Positions 1 through 10,066 of a DNA stretch of 64,000 nt are shown here, piece by piece (the stretch's first letter is position 1; each line of letters starts with the position of its first letter). Both the position numbers and the translations under genes were made by a program. The notes under the pieces are model-generated. The model was not told the DNA's origin, made no database searches, and saw only the letters and a program-made list of their open reading frames with translations. The stretch lies in the NCBI RefSeq assembly GCF_910594005.1, contig NC_057826.1:82147163-82211162 (forward strand), in the 5' to 3' direction. The stretch is from Cervus elaphus. Taxonomy: Eukaryota > Chordata > Mammalia > Artiodactyla > Cervidae.

Positions 1-59
1 TGTTAAAATCTGAGAAACAAAACAGAACCCGGCTTGGGTTATACTCGTCTTCATACAGA

Positions 60-263
60 CGAAGTAATAAGATAGAATGAACATATATCTACACATACAC
101 ACACATATATATAAACGAAGAGACACACAAAGGCACAACTGTGTATGTATACATATACATATTTTATATATTTTTATATTTATATAATTTGTATATATAA
201 TTATATACATATATATATATTTTTTTTTTTTTAAAATAAAGGAAGGGACACACAAAGGCACAA
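60..263. repeat. AT-rich low-complexity block bounded by a direct repeat
   Basis: The core is almost purely TA, TAT and poly-T (about 139-240). It is bounded by two nearly identical 22-base copies at 117-138 and 242-263, which share GACACACAAAGGCACAA and differ by one base. The repeat could be a long target duplication or a local tandem duplication that spread around a microsatellite. Confidence 0.75.
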
Positions 264-1039
264 ATGCATAGGGCTCACCAAAATTGTATGTGATCCTGGC
301 TTTGGGGACCATGGCCTTGGCGAGCGCAGTGCACTGCTCGCACATTTTAACTGAGGCTTACCCCTCAGGTCCTTGGGGTCCAGGCTGGAAGGACAGGGCT
401 TCCCTCAAGTCGGTGAGGAGGCCGCGGCCCAGTGTCTCCATGCAGTGAAGGCAACGCAGTGTGAGGGTTTAGAGGCCCTGCTCCAGAAGCAGATGCCCTA
501 TCACACCCCTGCCACTTCTACCAGGGCGACCAGAAAGTTTCTGAAGCTCTCTGCGTCCTAAAGAGGGATGGGACCTACCTACCTCACAAGGCTCTAAGAA
601 GATTTAAGTTAGGATATCTACACATACAGCAGAGAACAGGCACTAAATATGTGCTTAGTAAAACCATAATGATCATCTTTCCTGCTTCCGTGGTGAATCA
701 GGAGAGATTAAAAATATCAGAAAGTTAAAGTTCTATCCTGAAGGTGATTCAACATTCCCATACATTTAACTGGCCCTTTCACAGAGAGCTATCATGCCAA
801 GCAGAGTGCTAAGCATGGGTACCCTGTCTTCTTTCATGATGCAGACAGGCCCTGAGTACCAGCTGTATACCAGTGTTGAGCTAGGACCTGAGAACAAGGA
901 GAGATGCACCCCAGGTTGCACAAATGGACTGGACCTAGCAGCAGAGAGCTTTATGTAGCTAAGACAAGACTAGGGGAGCCTCCCGGGGAACTGGCTGCCT
1001 GCCTGGGTAGGGTATGGATTGAGAAGTCCTCAGAGGAGG
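264..1039. other. Mostly unique sequence
   Basis: No gene is recognisable. It holds a GC-rich near-palindrome at 320-341 and, around 585-662, a weak plus-strand MIR tail (CTACCTCACAAGGCTCTAAG, then a cue like GTGCTTAGTAA). The short open frame at 373-561 has no recognisable domain. Confidence 0.5.
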
Positions 1040-1262
1040 AATGATGGTAAAATAGCTGTAATTATTCTGGTATCCACTTGGTGCCAGATAGCACATGTAA
1101 TTTCTAGTGCTCTCAGCAGCCCTGGTTACAAACATCCTCACCTTTCAGAGATGAAGTTTCCCACCCAAGGACTGGAGACCTGTGACCTGCCTCAGTCATG
1201 TGGTCGCAGCAGAGTTTGGACACGAGTCTCCTCAGCCCCCACTCTAGGCAGTTCTAGCACTG
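1040..1262 (-). repeat. MIR SINE, antisense
   Basis: On the plus strand the order is the MIR reverse complement: a 'TTGGTGCCAGATAGCAC' segment, then 'CATCCTCACCTTTCAGAGATG', then a degraded core with 'GACCTGCCTCAGTCATGTGG' and 'GCAGAGTTTGGACACGAGTC'. This is an ancient, strongly diverged mammalian copy. Confidence 0.65.
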
Positions 1263-1343
1263 CCTGCTCTCTCTCCAGCAGACTGCTCTTGAGCTTCTGG
1301 ATCATTCCCTGGAATGTCCTTCCTACCCTTGGGACACTGAGCA

Positions 1344-1616
1344 ACACTATGTGAAAGTCAGTCAGTCGTGTCTGACTCTGCAACCCCGTGGTCTGACTAT
1401 ACAGTCCATGGAATTCTCCAGGCCAGAATACTAGAGTGGGTAGCCGTTCCATTCTCTAGGGATCTACCCAACCCAGGGATCGAACCCAGGTCTCCCGCAT
1501 TGCAGGTGGATTCTTTACCAGCTGAGCCACCAGGGAAGTCCAAGAATACTGGAGTGGGTAGCCTATCCGTTCTCCAGCAGATCTTCCAAACCCAGGAATT
1601 GAACCAGGGTCTCCTG
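1344..1616 (-). mobile_element. Bov-tA SINE with two tRNA-like heads (second truncated)
   Basis: The antisense body (CAGTCGTGTCTGACTCTGCA, then CAGGCCAGAATACTAGAGTG) runs into a tRNA-Glu-like head ending GAGCCACCAGGGAAGTCC near 1541. A second AAGAATACTGGAGTGGGTAG unit then begins a second head that stops at about 1616. The same two-head layout occurs complete at 33675-34003 and 46640-46952. Confidence 0.85.
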
Positions 1617-1745
1617 GAGACGGCAATGGCAACCGACTCCAGTACTCTTGCCTGGAAAATCCCATGGATGGAGGAGCCTGGTAGGCTGCGGTCCACGGGG
1701 TCGCCAAGAGTCGGACACGACTGAGTGGCTGAGAACTGTCACTGT
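1617..1745 (+). mobile_element. Bov-A2 SINE, first monomer only
   Basis: The body reads GGCAATGGCAACCGACTCCA, then CTTGCCTGGAAAATCCCATG, then GTCGGACACGACTGAGTGGC and a short TCACTGTCACT tail. The Bov-A2 second monomer is absent. It lies tail to tail against the antisense Bov-tA just upstream, which makes an inverted repeat. Confidence 0.8.
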
Positions 1746-2316
1746 CACTCAACTACATTCCAGGGCACAGAGGGGTCTCTGGATGACCTTGAGAGTTTAA
1801 ACTGGGTCCCTGAAGGTTCAGAGAGTGACTAAGCCAGGATGAGTGAGAGGGCTGAGCAGCTCAGCAAAGAACCATCTAATCAGAGGTTCAAGCCCAGAGC
1901 TGGATGTCAGTCTGCCAGTCTACGGGCACCATGTTCAGAGAGCTGCGGTGAGAGGTCAGAGGTCATGTGGCTGCAGCCAGCAGGAGACATGGTTGGAGCA
2001 AGGTCAGGACAGAAGGTTATGTGACTGAAGGGCTGCAGTTTCCTAATTACCAGATGTGAATAGAGGACGGGGATGGCCACACGAGTGGCAAATACAGTAA
2101 ACTCATCACTCCTAAACTGGGGACCCGGGAGAGAAGGCTTTTCTCTTATTTGTAAATACAAAACACAGCAAACAAAAAACAAGCTTTTGTTCTTTCTTCT
2201 CCTCCCTGACATATCCTGATTTATTAATAAACTGATGATGGATTCACTGGGTGGTTATAAAAAAAAAAAAGTGTTGAATCAGGTTGCAGTCTTGATATAT
2301 AAAGTAATCCCTAGAG
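1746..2316. other. Unique sequence, nothing recognised
   Basis: Short overlapping open frames at 1839-2028 have no recognisable domain. A 12-base A run occurs near 2258. Confidence 0.5.
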
Positions 2317-2755
2317 TGTGTGGGGCGGTTTGAATGGTGCCTTTCCCCAAAAGATATGTCCATGCTCTAACCCTGAGAACTTGTAAATGTGAACTTATTT
2401 GGAAAAAGGGTCAGTGTCAATGTGATTAAGGATCTTGAGATGAGATCATCCTCTTCTGGGGGATGGAGGGGGCCCTAAATCCAATAACAAGTGTCCTTAG
2501 AAGACAGAGGAGAAGGCCACGTGACCATAGAAGCAGAGGCTGGGTTGAGCAGCCACAGGCCAGGAGCTGAAAGAAGTATACCACAAGCTGAAAGAAGTAA
2601 GGAGAATTCACCCCTAACTACTAGAAGAAGCACAGCCCTGAAAATACCTTGAGTTTGAATGTCTGGCCTCCAGAATTGTGAGGGAATAAATTTCGGTTGC
2701 TTTAAGCCATTAAGTTTGTAGTTATTCATTACAACAGCCATAGGAAATTAACATA
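2317..2755 (+). repeat. MLT1-type (MaLR) solo LTR
   Basis: It begins TGTGTGGGGCGGTTTGAATG, continues with 'GTGAACTTATTTGGAAAAAG', 'GTGATTAAGGATCTTGAGAT' and 'GTGTCCTTAGAAGAC', and ends with the MLT1 polyadenylation segment (CTCCAGAATTGTGAGGGAAT, AAATTTC, GCTTTAAGCC) and a degraded TTAACATA end. No internal region is attached, so this is a solo LTR. The family is an ancient mammalian ERVL-MaLR group with no intact coding capacity here. Confidence 0.8.
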
Positions 2756-2799
2756 GTCTGCTGGTCCTTCCAGGACAAGGAAGAAAAGCATACAGACAT

Positions 2800-3047
2800 T
2801 TGTCGTGCTCCTTCTCTGCGCTGAGCACTATGCAGACAGCTCACAAGCATGGGGACAGGTTGTATGGTGTTGGCACCACTAACCCCAGGTCACACTTTAC
2901 AGGGCCCCTGAGCCACTCTGGGAGATTGATTATTTTGTCCCTTTTACAGGAAGAAACTGGGGCTCAGAGAAGCTGTATGACTTACCCATAGTCTCCGGCT
3001 AGTGAGGGGCACAGACAGGACTAAAATTGAGGTCTCCTGACTCCTAT
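2800..3047 (-). repeat. MIR SINE, antisense
   Basis: The plus strand shows the MIR reverse complement in order: 'CGCTGAGCACTATGCAGACA', then 'TTTGTCCCTTTTACAGGAAG', 'AAACTGGGGCTCAGAGAAGC', then 'AGTGAGGGGCACAGACAGGA'. The layout covers most of the MIR length. The adjacent Bov-tA has inserted at its left end in consensus order. Confidence 0.8.
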
Positions 3048-3048
3048 C

Positions 3049-3261
3049 TGGGCTTCCCTGGTGGCTCAGTGGTAAAGAATCCATCTGTCGATGCAGAAGA
3101 CTCAGGTTCAATCCCTGGGTTGGGAAGATACCTTGGAGGAGGGCATGGCAACAGACCCCAGTATTCTTGCCTGGAAAATTCCACGAATAGGGGAGCCTGG
3201 CAGGCTACGGTCCATGGGGTCACAAAGAGTTAGACATGACTGAGCAGCTGAGGCACACACA
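3049..3261 (+). mobile_element. Bov-tA SINE with target-site duplication
   Basis: The tRNA-like head GGGCTTCCCTGGTGGCTCAG is followed by the TTCAATCCCTGGGTTGGGAA box-B region and the Bov-A body, ending near GACATGACTGAGCAGCTGAG. TGACTCCTA precedes the element (3038-3046) and recurs after its CA-rich tail (3262-3270), which is a 9-bp target duplication. Confidence 0.9.
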
Positions 3262-4194
3262 TGACTCCTAGTCCAGCACTTTCTTTTTCATGCAGCATGT
3301 TGCCTCCCTGCCTGTGTTGTTAGGGGGAAACAGAAGAGTAAAATGAATAGAAATAAATCCTCTTTGATAGTCCTTGTAGAAGGATAACTGGGATGATCAA
3401 ACAGAGGAAGTATATTTCTGGCACATTTGGGGACTTCAGTTACCCATCACTTCCTGATTTCTCGTGAACACAGATAACTAAGGCATTGTCTATAATATCT
3501 AGCTTAGACATGCAGCTAAAAATCCACTTCCTAGAACTAATCCCACCCTTAGCTTAGTTTCCTATGGCCAAACTGGGCAGGGTCCCTGGGGAAAGAAAAC
3601 ACGAAACCACATTCCATCCTCTTCTATTCATAAGAATTCTCTAATTTATAAAGTTGAATTATGGTGAGTGACTTGAAATTCCATCTCAGTCCCCATGGTG
3701 AGAATCCAACCACAAGCTCCAGAATTGTATTTTTATAGTACACAGCCAGAAACAAAGTGGGAAACAGAAAGGAAAGAAGGAGGGGAAATGCAGAGAAAGA
3801 AAGAAATATCAAAGGAAAAAACAAAGGGAGGAGAGCTTTGGATATCAGCCTCCTAGTTCCATCAGCCTCCCATCCGCCCTCTACTCCTTCCCAGTCCTCC
3901 CGACGACCCTCCTCCTTCCTTTTCTGATGGTCAAGGAGTTTTCTATGAGACAGGATGGGGAAAATTCCAAGTCTTCTCAGACACACTATTCCTAAAATTA
4001 GGACTAACTCACAGGACCTTGGTTAGTCAGTGATAAACAGCTAAACCAAAGAATAAATCATAGTGAGAGATAAAAACAAATAATAGAAGCTCAAAGCCCT
4101 GTCAACTGCTAGCCCATTGTTTTAACAAATCAGTAAGAAAAAAGACGAACAACCCAACGGAAGTAGGTTCAAAGGGCATGAATGGGTAGTTTAT
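3262..4194. other. Unique sequence, nothing recognised
   Basis: No repeat family or gene is recognisable by eye. A purine-rich patch at about 3760-3830 is followed by a pyrimidine-rich patch, and this gives the low-complexity minus-strand open frame at 3624-3986. Confidence 0.45.
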
Positions 4195-4868
4195 AGTCAT
4201 TTCATAAGTTCATGTCTTAAAGCCCTAACCCCAATGTGATGGTATTTGGACATGGCACCTTTGGGAGTTAATTAGGTTTCAATGATGCCATGTGATGGGA
4301 CCTCTCCCCTCATGGGATGGTTGTTGTTCATGTCCTACTCTTTGCGACCTCATGGTCATATACCAGGCTTGTAGCACACCAAGCTTCCCTGTCCTTCACT
4401 ATCTCCCAGAGTTTGCTCAAACTCATGTCCATTGGGTCGGTGATGCCACCCAACAATCTCATTCTCTATCACCCTCTTTTCCTCCTGTCCTCAATCTTTC
4501 CCAGCATCAAGGTCTTTTCCAATGAATCCACTCTTCACATCAGGTAGCCAAAGGATTGGAGCTTCAGCTTCAGCATCAGTCCTTCCAATGAATGTTCAGT
4601 GTTGATTTCATTTAGGATTAACTGGATTAGTATCCTTATCAGAAGAGGAAGAAAGACCAGCACTTTCTGTCTTTCTCTCCACCATCTAAGGATATAGTGA
4701 GAAGCTAGCTGTCGTCAAGCCAGGAAAAGAGTCCCCACTGGGGCATCAAATCTGCCAGTGCCTTGATTGTGGACTTTCCCCAGCCTCCAGAACCATGATA
4801 AATAAATTCCTGTTGTTTAAGCCACCATGTCAATGACATTTTGTTTTAGCAGCCCAAGCTGACTAGTA
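4195..4868 (+). repeat. MLT1-type LTR split by a BovB insertion
   Basis: Left part: 'GCCCTAACCCCAATGTGATG', 'CACCTTTGGGAGTTAATTAG', up to 'CCCCTCATGGGAT'. Right part (from about 4626): 'GGATTAGTATCCTTATCAGA', then the LTR 3' end with 'CCAGCCTCCAGAACC', 'TTCCTGTTGTTTAAGCCACC' and 'GCAGCCCAAGCTGACTAGTA'. The two halves join in family order across the BovB at 4316-4625, with GGAT present at both junctions. Confidence 0.8.
4316..4625 (-). mobile_element. BovB LINE 3' end, antisense
   Basis: It starts with the TTG-type tail (GTTGTTGTTCATG), runs through CTTTGCGACCTCATGG, the AATCTTTCCCAGCATCAAGG segment and AGCTTCAGCTTCAGCATCAG, and ends at about 'TTTAGGATTAACTGG'. This is the non-coding tail plus the last ORF2 segment of BovB. 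It sits inside an MLT1 LTR, so it is younger than that LTR. Confidence 0.85.
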
Positions 4869-4877
4869 TAGCAGAGA

Positions 4878-5432
4878 AATACAACATATATATGAAAACT
4901 GTATAATGTTCCGTGTAATCAAATAAATGCAAACTAAAACAACAGAATTCCACTTACCCCCATCAGATTGGCAAAGATTATAAAGTTTGACAATATCAAT
5001 ACGGAAAGAATGTTCACTGTTGATGGGAGTCTAAACTGGGGCAGTTCTTAATAGGGAACTTTGCAGTACCTACCAAATTTTAAATGCACAAACCCTTGAG
5101 CCCAGCAGCTCTACTTTCAGTACTTCACCCTTTAGATACATTCAAAATTAGTGCATAAAGTTGTATATAGAAAAACTTTTATTGCCATACTTTTCATAAG
5201 AACAAAATCAAAAAATCTGGAAACAACCTGAATATCTATGAAAAGGAGCTTGGTTAAAGCCTCCCAAATCTAATCCATTCAAGCAATGGAATACAACTAA
5301 CCTGTTAGAATGAAGTAGATATATATATCTGTTAAATTGGACAACTCTCTGTAATATATTAATTAGTAAAAAAAAAACAAACAAGAAGTAGACCAGTATG
5401 TAGAAAATAAACCTATTTATAGATATCATCAC
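4878..5432 (+). repeat. Ancient L1M 3' portion, sense
   Basis: Degraded L1 ORF2/3'-UTR wording is visible: 'CAAATAAATGCAAACTAAAA', 'CCCATCAGATTGGCAAAGAT', 'TTGATGGGAGTCTAAACTGG', 'AATGGAATACAACTAACCTG'. No reading frame survives. Confidence 0.7.
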
Positions 5433-5689
5433 TGTTGTTGTTGTTGTTGTTAGGTTGCTAAGTCGTGTCTGACTTTTTTATGACCCCATGGACTGTAGCC
5501 CACCAGGCTCCTCTGGACTGTAGCCCACCAAGCTCCTCTGACCATGGGATTCTCCAGGCAAGAATACTGGAGTGGGTTGCCATGCCTTCCTCCAGGGGAT
5601 CTTCCCAACCCAGGGACTGAATCCACATCTCTTATTTCTCCTGCATTGGCAGATGGGTTCTTTACCACTAGCACCACCTGTGAAGCCAT
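5433..5689 (-). mobile_element. Bov-tA SINE with (GTT)n tail and internal 25-bp duplication
   Basis: A (GTT)6 run at 5434-5451 is the antisense SINE tail. The body shows CTAAGTCGTGTCTGAC and ends in a head 'TTCTTTACCACTAGCACCAC'. The segment GGACTGTAGCCCACCA is present twice in tandem (5490-5514 and 5515-5539), with one base different between the 25-bp copies. Confidence 0.88.
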
Positions 5690-5912
5690 AACATTTACAT
5701 TATACAACTATTTAAACATCACTTACATTGTATGAGGTATTATAAGTAATCCAGAGATTATTTAAAGTTTCTGGGAAGAGGCACATAGGTTATACACAAT
5801 ACCATACCATCTTACATAAATAACAGACTTCAGCATCCGCAAACTTTGGTATCCTTGGGGGTCCTGGAACCCACATTTCTCATATCCAAGGACTGACTAT
5901 AATGTAGATCTA
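5690..5912 (+). repeat. MER2 (Tigger-type) DNA transposon fragment
   Basis: It shows 'CATTTACATTATACAACTAT', 'AGTAATCCAGAGATTATTTA', 'TTCAGCATCCGCAAACTTTG', 'GTATCCTTGGGGGTCCTGGA' and a degraded terminal repeat 'ATATCCAAGGACTGACTATA'. It is a right-hand piece of the same family seen at 23475-24178. It is non-autonomous with no transposase. Confidence 0.75.
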
Positions 5913-6349
5913 TATGTAGACATCTATAGACATCTATAATGTAGACAGTGTCATTGGGTAATGAAATAAAAGAATGAAGTATAGACACAAACACGCTAGA
6001 AGTCACCAAGCAGGAGCATAGAAGAGCTCCATTTCGTCCCTCCACTGGAAGAACTTAAATCATTCGACACAAGTTTTATAATGTGTAAGAAGCAGATCCA
6101 GCTGTCAAATCAAATTGATGTTCTCTCCATTCCACTGGAGGTTTTCGAGAATGGGGGAGGATGGATGTAGAGGCAAGATAAGAGAATTGAAAGAGAAGAT
6201 TTTTCAAAGTACACATACGATGCATGCCTTTTCCCCAGAGGTTATGATATGTCTTGCCTGGGGTGAGGCTAGGATCCAAGGAGATGTACACTTTGGATAA
6301 AATCCTCCAATCTTCTAATAGTCCCCTTCCTCATATGAAAAACAACGCT
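5913..6349. other. Unique sequence with a small TAGACATCTATA reiteration
   Basis: At about 5915-5945 the string TAGACATCTATA is repeated in tandem with variants, next to the MER2 end. The rest holds nothing recognisable. Confidence 0.45.
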
Positions 6350-6600
6350 TGGGACTTCCCTGGTGGTCCAGTGTTTAAGAATCTGCCTGCCAATGCAGGG
6401 GACACAGGTTCAGTCCCTGGTCTGGGAAGATTCTACATGCCAAGGAGCAAGTAAGCCTGTGAGCCACAACTACGGAGCCCGCTCGCCCTTGGGCTTGTGC
6501 TCTGCGACAAAGGAAGTTACCACCCTAAGAATCTCGTGCACCACAGCTAGAGAAAGCCCATGCACAGCAGCCAAGATCCAGGGCAATCAAATTAATTAGC
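6350..6600 (+). mobile_element. CHR-type SINE (tRNA-derived)
   Basis: The head GGGACTTCCCTGGTGGTCCA and box-B-like AGGTTCAGTCCCTGGTCTGG are followed by the CHR body 'GAGCCACAACTACGGAGCCC', 'CACAGCTAGAGAAAGCCCAT' and an AATTAATTAG tail. A degraded repeat (AAAAACAACGCTTG before, AAAAAACTGCTTG after) is consistent with a target duplication. Confidence 0.85.
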
Positions 6601-7238
6601 TAATTTTAAAAAACTGCTTGTTATTACAGTATTTTTCTAAATAGTCACTGTTGGCCATGAGCCAGGGAGCAGAAAAAATGGAAGGCATTCAGAGAAGTAG
6701 GAGAATCAAGGTAGTCACATCCCTATTTTAACTTGAGCTGTGCAAAAGAAGGGGTGGTAGTAGGAGGATTAAAATCCCCCAAAGGTTTTGGTTTGGAGCT
6801 GGATGCTGTAATGAACAACATTTTGGGATCTGTTGTCTGGAAGTTACTGTTAGGAAGGGATGTTTGTGTAAATTTATATTGATGGTAGGATGTATGCATA
6901 GGGCAGCCTGGCAATCATTACCTTTTCCCTGAGTCCTTTAGGAAATCCCCTTCCACACTGGATGAAGTATAATAGGAATGTATTCAGGGACCCTGACAGC
7001 TGAAGCCAAGGTAAGCAGTATGAGCCAAGTGAACAATCCCTGGAATCTGAAATCTCCAGTAAAGTGGCCAAAAGACCACAGACAGCTTTGGGTCCTTCAT
7101 TCTGATCCCATCACTTATGTTCTGAGACCATTCCTGTTGCTCTCTGGAGTGCCTCAGTGCCTACCTGCTTCCTAGGCTGGTTACAGTGAGTTCCCCAATG
7201 CTTATGTTAGTTTCTGTGGCTTGCAGTTTAAGAATCCT
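6601..7238. other. Unique sequence, nothing recognised
   Basis: No repeat or gene can be supported here. Confidence 0.45.
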
Positions 7239-7249
7239 AAATGATATCT

Positions 7250-7450
7250 GTGTGTGTTTAGTCACTCAGTCATGTCCGATTCTTTGTAATCTCACGGACT
7301 GTAGCCTGCCAGGCTCCTCTGTCCATGGGGTTTCTCCAGGCAAGTGGGTTGCCATGCCCTCCTCAAGGGGATCTTCCCAACTCAGGGATCGAACCCAGCT
7401 CTCCCACATTGCAGGCAGATTCTCTACCATCTGAGCCACCAGGGAAGCCC
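7250..7450 (-). mobile_element. Bov-tA SINE with target-site duplication
   Basis: A GTGTGTG tail leads into 'CAGTCATGTCCGATTCTTTG' and ends with the head 'ATCTGAGCCACCAGGGAAGC'. AAATGATATCT (7239-7249) and AAATGGTATCT (7451-7461) flank it and match at 10 of 11 bases. Confidence 0.9.
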
Positions 7451-7461
7451 AAATGGTATCT

Positions 7462-7838
7462 AAATGATTGAAAATAATATGTGGCAACCAAGATAAGATG
7501 AAAAAAGTTGGTTCTGCCTTTGGCATAGGACTTGGAAAGAAAGCAATGACTGGGATGACCAAAGGTGGCCCCAACTTGGCAGAAGCCTCAGGATTAAAGG
7601 AGTCCAGGGCTGGAGGCTTCATATGGAGACAACAGTTGATGACAGTCAATGAAACCAGAGAACCACAGCCACTATGGAATAGGAGGTGCTAAGTGAATAG
7701 GAGGTTCACAGGGACAGATGGCAAGTGAGCTTAGAGAAGAGTTGGGAAAGCAACAATCTGAATGATGGTGGCTGTGTTTTATTTCATCATCATCTTTTTA
7801 AGGTGGATGAACGTATGACTGAAATAGGATGGTCAGAT
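7462..7838. other. Unique sequence, nothing recognised
   Basis: A 74-codon open frame (7468-7692, plus) covers part of this stretch. Its translation matches no family I know and it lacks splice or start context that would support it. Confidence 0.45.
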
Positions 7839-7839
7839 A

Positions 7840-8140
7840 AACTGGGGCTTCATGACTCAATGAAATATCATCATCATGAATAATACAGAGCAATGCGAAA
7901 AGAGTCCTGTAATATAATACTAAGTGAAAAATGCCAAATACAAACTTGTAACTATACTGTGATTATAAAAATGTAAAGATTCTGTAGGCATATGAACAAA
8001 GCCTGGAAGGGGACATGGAAAAATGAAAACATACAATCTGTTACTCAAGCTGGACCCAGGGTAAGTTTTCTTGTAATTTAAAAAAGTTCAGTCATGGTTA
8101 TAATATTGCTTGCTCAATAAATAAAAATAAATAGATTAAA
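7840..8140 (+). repeat. Ancient L1M 3' end, sense
   Basis: The order of weak matches is typical of an L1M 3' end: 'ATAATACAGAGCAATGCGAA', 'ATACTAAGTGAAAAATGCCA', 'AACAAAGCCTGGAAGGGGAC', and an A-rich terminus 'AATAAATAAAAATAAATAG'. Confidence 0.6.
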
Positions 8141-9257
8141 TGGAGAAAGATTCAGAACAGACTGCTGGGGGATGGGGAGAGGTATGGAATAAACCAAGTG
8201 TTGGTGGAAGTCCTCCTTACAGAACGCCCTGGGAATTTCTCATTGCCACCAGTAGATCCATAACTAGGAACAGTTCTGAATGTTTTCAATGTATTTGGTT
8301 TCGGTACTAATGTGAAATCATGTAAGATTTCACTGGTTTCTAATTTTCTTTCTACGAAATTAAACCCACCATCTGTTCTTCATAGAAAGGGAGTCACATG
8401 TAAAGTCTGACATTCTAAAGTCTTGTTCTAGAAGAGACTGGAGAATAAGCCTTTGGTTTTAGCCACATAACCAAATCAACACCCTAAAGCAAACATGACA
8501 AAAATACACCTTGGAGCTTCATCCCAGCGAGCAAAGCTTTGGAACTCTGATAGCACACAGAAGCAGGCACATGGAGCTGGCCCCCCGGCTAGGATATTTG
8601 TTACCTGTGCAGGAGTACTGGGAGGTGGTGCGCCTTGATGAAGAAGCTCCAAACTCAAACCAGATGTAAATGAAAGACCTCCATGATGGTTTTCTCAGAG
8701 ACACAAATTCAGCCTTACATTTTAGCCAGCTATCTTGACTCTGCTACAACACAGACTGCAAAAACCCCTACTCTTAACCTTTCAGCATAATGTCAAGGCC
8801 AGCAGCTGCAAAATGAATATAAGAATCTCACAAAAATGGGAGCCTGGAGTAAAACATGCTCAACCTTGATTATCGCGTCAAAAGTTTATAAATAAGAGAG
8901 CTCTACAAATGCATTTTAAAAGGATGCATTTGCACAAAACCATAATAAAGGGGGAGGAGTGGGTGGAAGCCAAGGAGGAGAGAGAGGGAGATGTGTGGAA
9001 AGAGAAATACCAAGCCTCAGCTAAAGCATGAACCATACAGAGGAAAACCCACTGACAGAGAGCCACCCGAAAGCTAAGTAAGTATGAGTTTTGTTGCCCT
9101 GCAAATTCCAAGTCTTATCTGCCAGGCCCTCGGGCCCTCTCTTAACACCTGTGTTCACTGAGTTGACGAATCCTGATCTTAAATTCAGGATTTAAGTAAA
9201 TGATCTTAAATTCATCAAACTCCATCATATCCATCCACAAATATGGTACTTGAGTAT
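8141..9257. other. Unique sequence, nothing recognised
   Basis: Moderately AT-rich single-copy-looking DNA. A GGGGGAGGAGTGGG purine patch occurs near 8950. No gene or repeat is supported. Confidence 0.45.
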
Positions 9258-9612
9258 CTGTTGTTGTTCAGTCACATGGTCGTGTCTGACACTTTGTGAC
9301 TGCATGGACTGCAGCATGCCAGGCCTCCCTGTCCCTCACCATCTCCTGGAGTTGGCCCACGTTCATGTTCATTGCCTCGGTGGTGCCATCCAGCCATCTC
9401 ATCCTCTGTTGCCCTCTTCTCCTTCTGCCCTCAATCTTTTCCAGCATCAGGGACTATGTCTGCAACAGATGACCAAAATACTGGAGCTTCAGCTTCACCA
9501 TCAGTCCTTCCAGTGAATATTCCAGGTTGATCTCCCTTAAGATTGACTGGTTTGATCTTCCTGCTGTCCAAGGGACTTTCAGGAGTCTTCTCCAGCACCA
9601 CAGTCTGACCCA
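9258..9612 (-). mobile_element. BovB LINE 3' end, antisense
   Basis: The antisense order is GTTGTTGTTCAGTC, 'TTTGTGACTGCATGGACTGC', 'GTTCATTGCCTCGGTGGTGC', 'CTCAATCTTTTCCAGCATCA', 'CTGGAGCTTCAGCTTCACCA', 'TTCAGGAGTCTTCTCCAGCA'. This is the last part of BovB ORF2 plus the tail. Frameshifts make it non-coding. Confidence 0.85.
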
Positions 9613-9719
9613 AACACTGGAGAACAACACAGATATACCCTTGTCCTCCTAAGTCCTAGTCCTGTGTTGCTTCTCCATGTGTGACCCACCTGGTACCCAC
9701 AACATCATCAACCTCACAT

Positions 9720-9871
9720 CTGCTGGAGACAAGCAGATCCCTGGATCTCACACCAAACCTGGTGAATAAGAATCTCCTGGGTGAGGCCCAGGAATATGCA
9801 TTTTAAACAAGTTTCCCCAATGATTTGAATGCATCCTCTGGTTTGAGAGTCACTGGTCCCTGGATGCCTCT
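9720..9871 (+). repeat. MER5/MER58-group hAT relic
   Basis: 'GAATAAGAATCTCCTGGGTG', 'AGGCCCAGGAATATGCATTT', 'AACAAGTTTCCCCAATGATT' and a terminal 'GGTTTGAGAGTCACTGG' are typical of the short hAT-Charlie elements with CAGTGGTTCTC-type ends. The exact subfamily is unsure. Confidence 0.6.
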
Positions 9872-9875
9872 AGAG

Positions 9876-10066
9876 CAGCGGTCCCCAACCTTTTTGGCAC
9901 CAGGAACCAAATTTGTGGAAGATAATTTTTTTTCATGGACCTTAGTGGGGGGGATAGTTTGGGGATGATTCAAACACATTATATTCATTGTGCACTTTAT
10001 TTCTAAGCTAATGCTGATCTGACAGGAGGTACTGGTTCCCAGCCTGGAGGTTGGGAACCTCTGTGA
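9876..10066. repeat. MER1-type hAT-Charlie element
   Basis: Inverted ends are visible: AGCGGTCCCCAACCTTTTTG at the left and CTGGAGGTTGGGAACCTCTG at the right. Inside are 'TTTTTTTCATGGACCTTAGT', 'GGGATGATTCAAACACATTA', 'CATTGTGCACTTTATTTCTA' and 'CTGATCTGACAGGAGG'. All fit the MER1 / Charlie3 group. It is non-autonomous. Confidence 0.75.

Noticed and set aside
1368..1752. Several 60-118 codon frames on both strands
   Set aside because: They fall entirely within Bov-tA/Bov-A2 SINE sequence. The same translated strings recur at every SINE in the window.
3049..3110. tRNA-like sequence with A and B box-like motifs
   Set aside because: It is the tRNA-Glu-derived head of a Bov-tA SINE, not a tRNA gene. 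No cloverleaf with acceptor stem can be closed.
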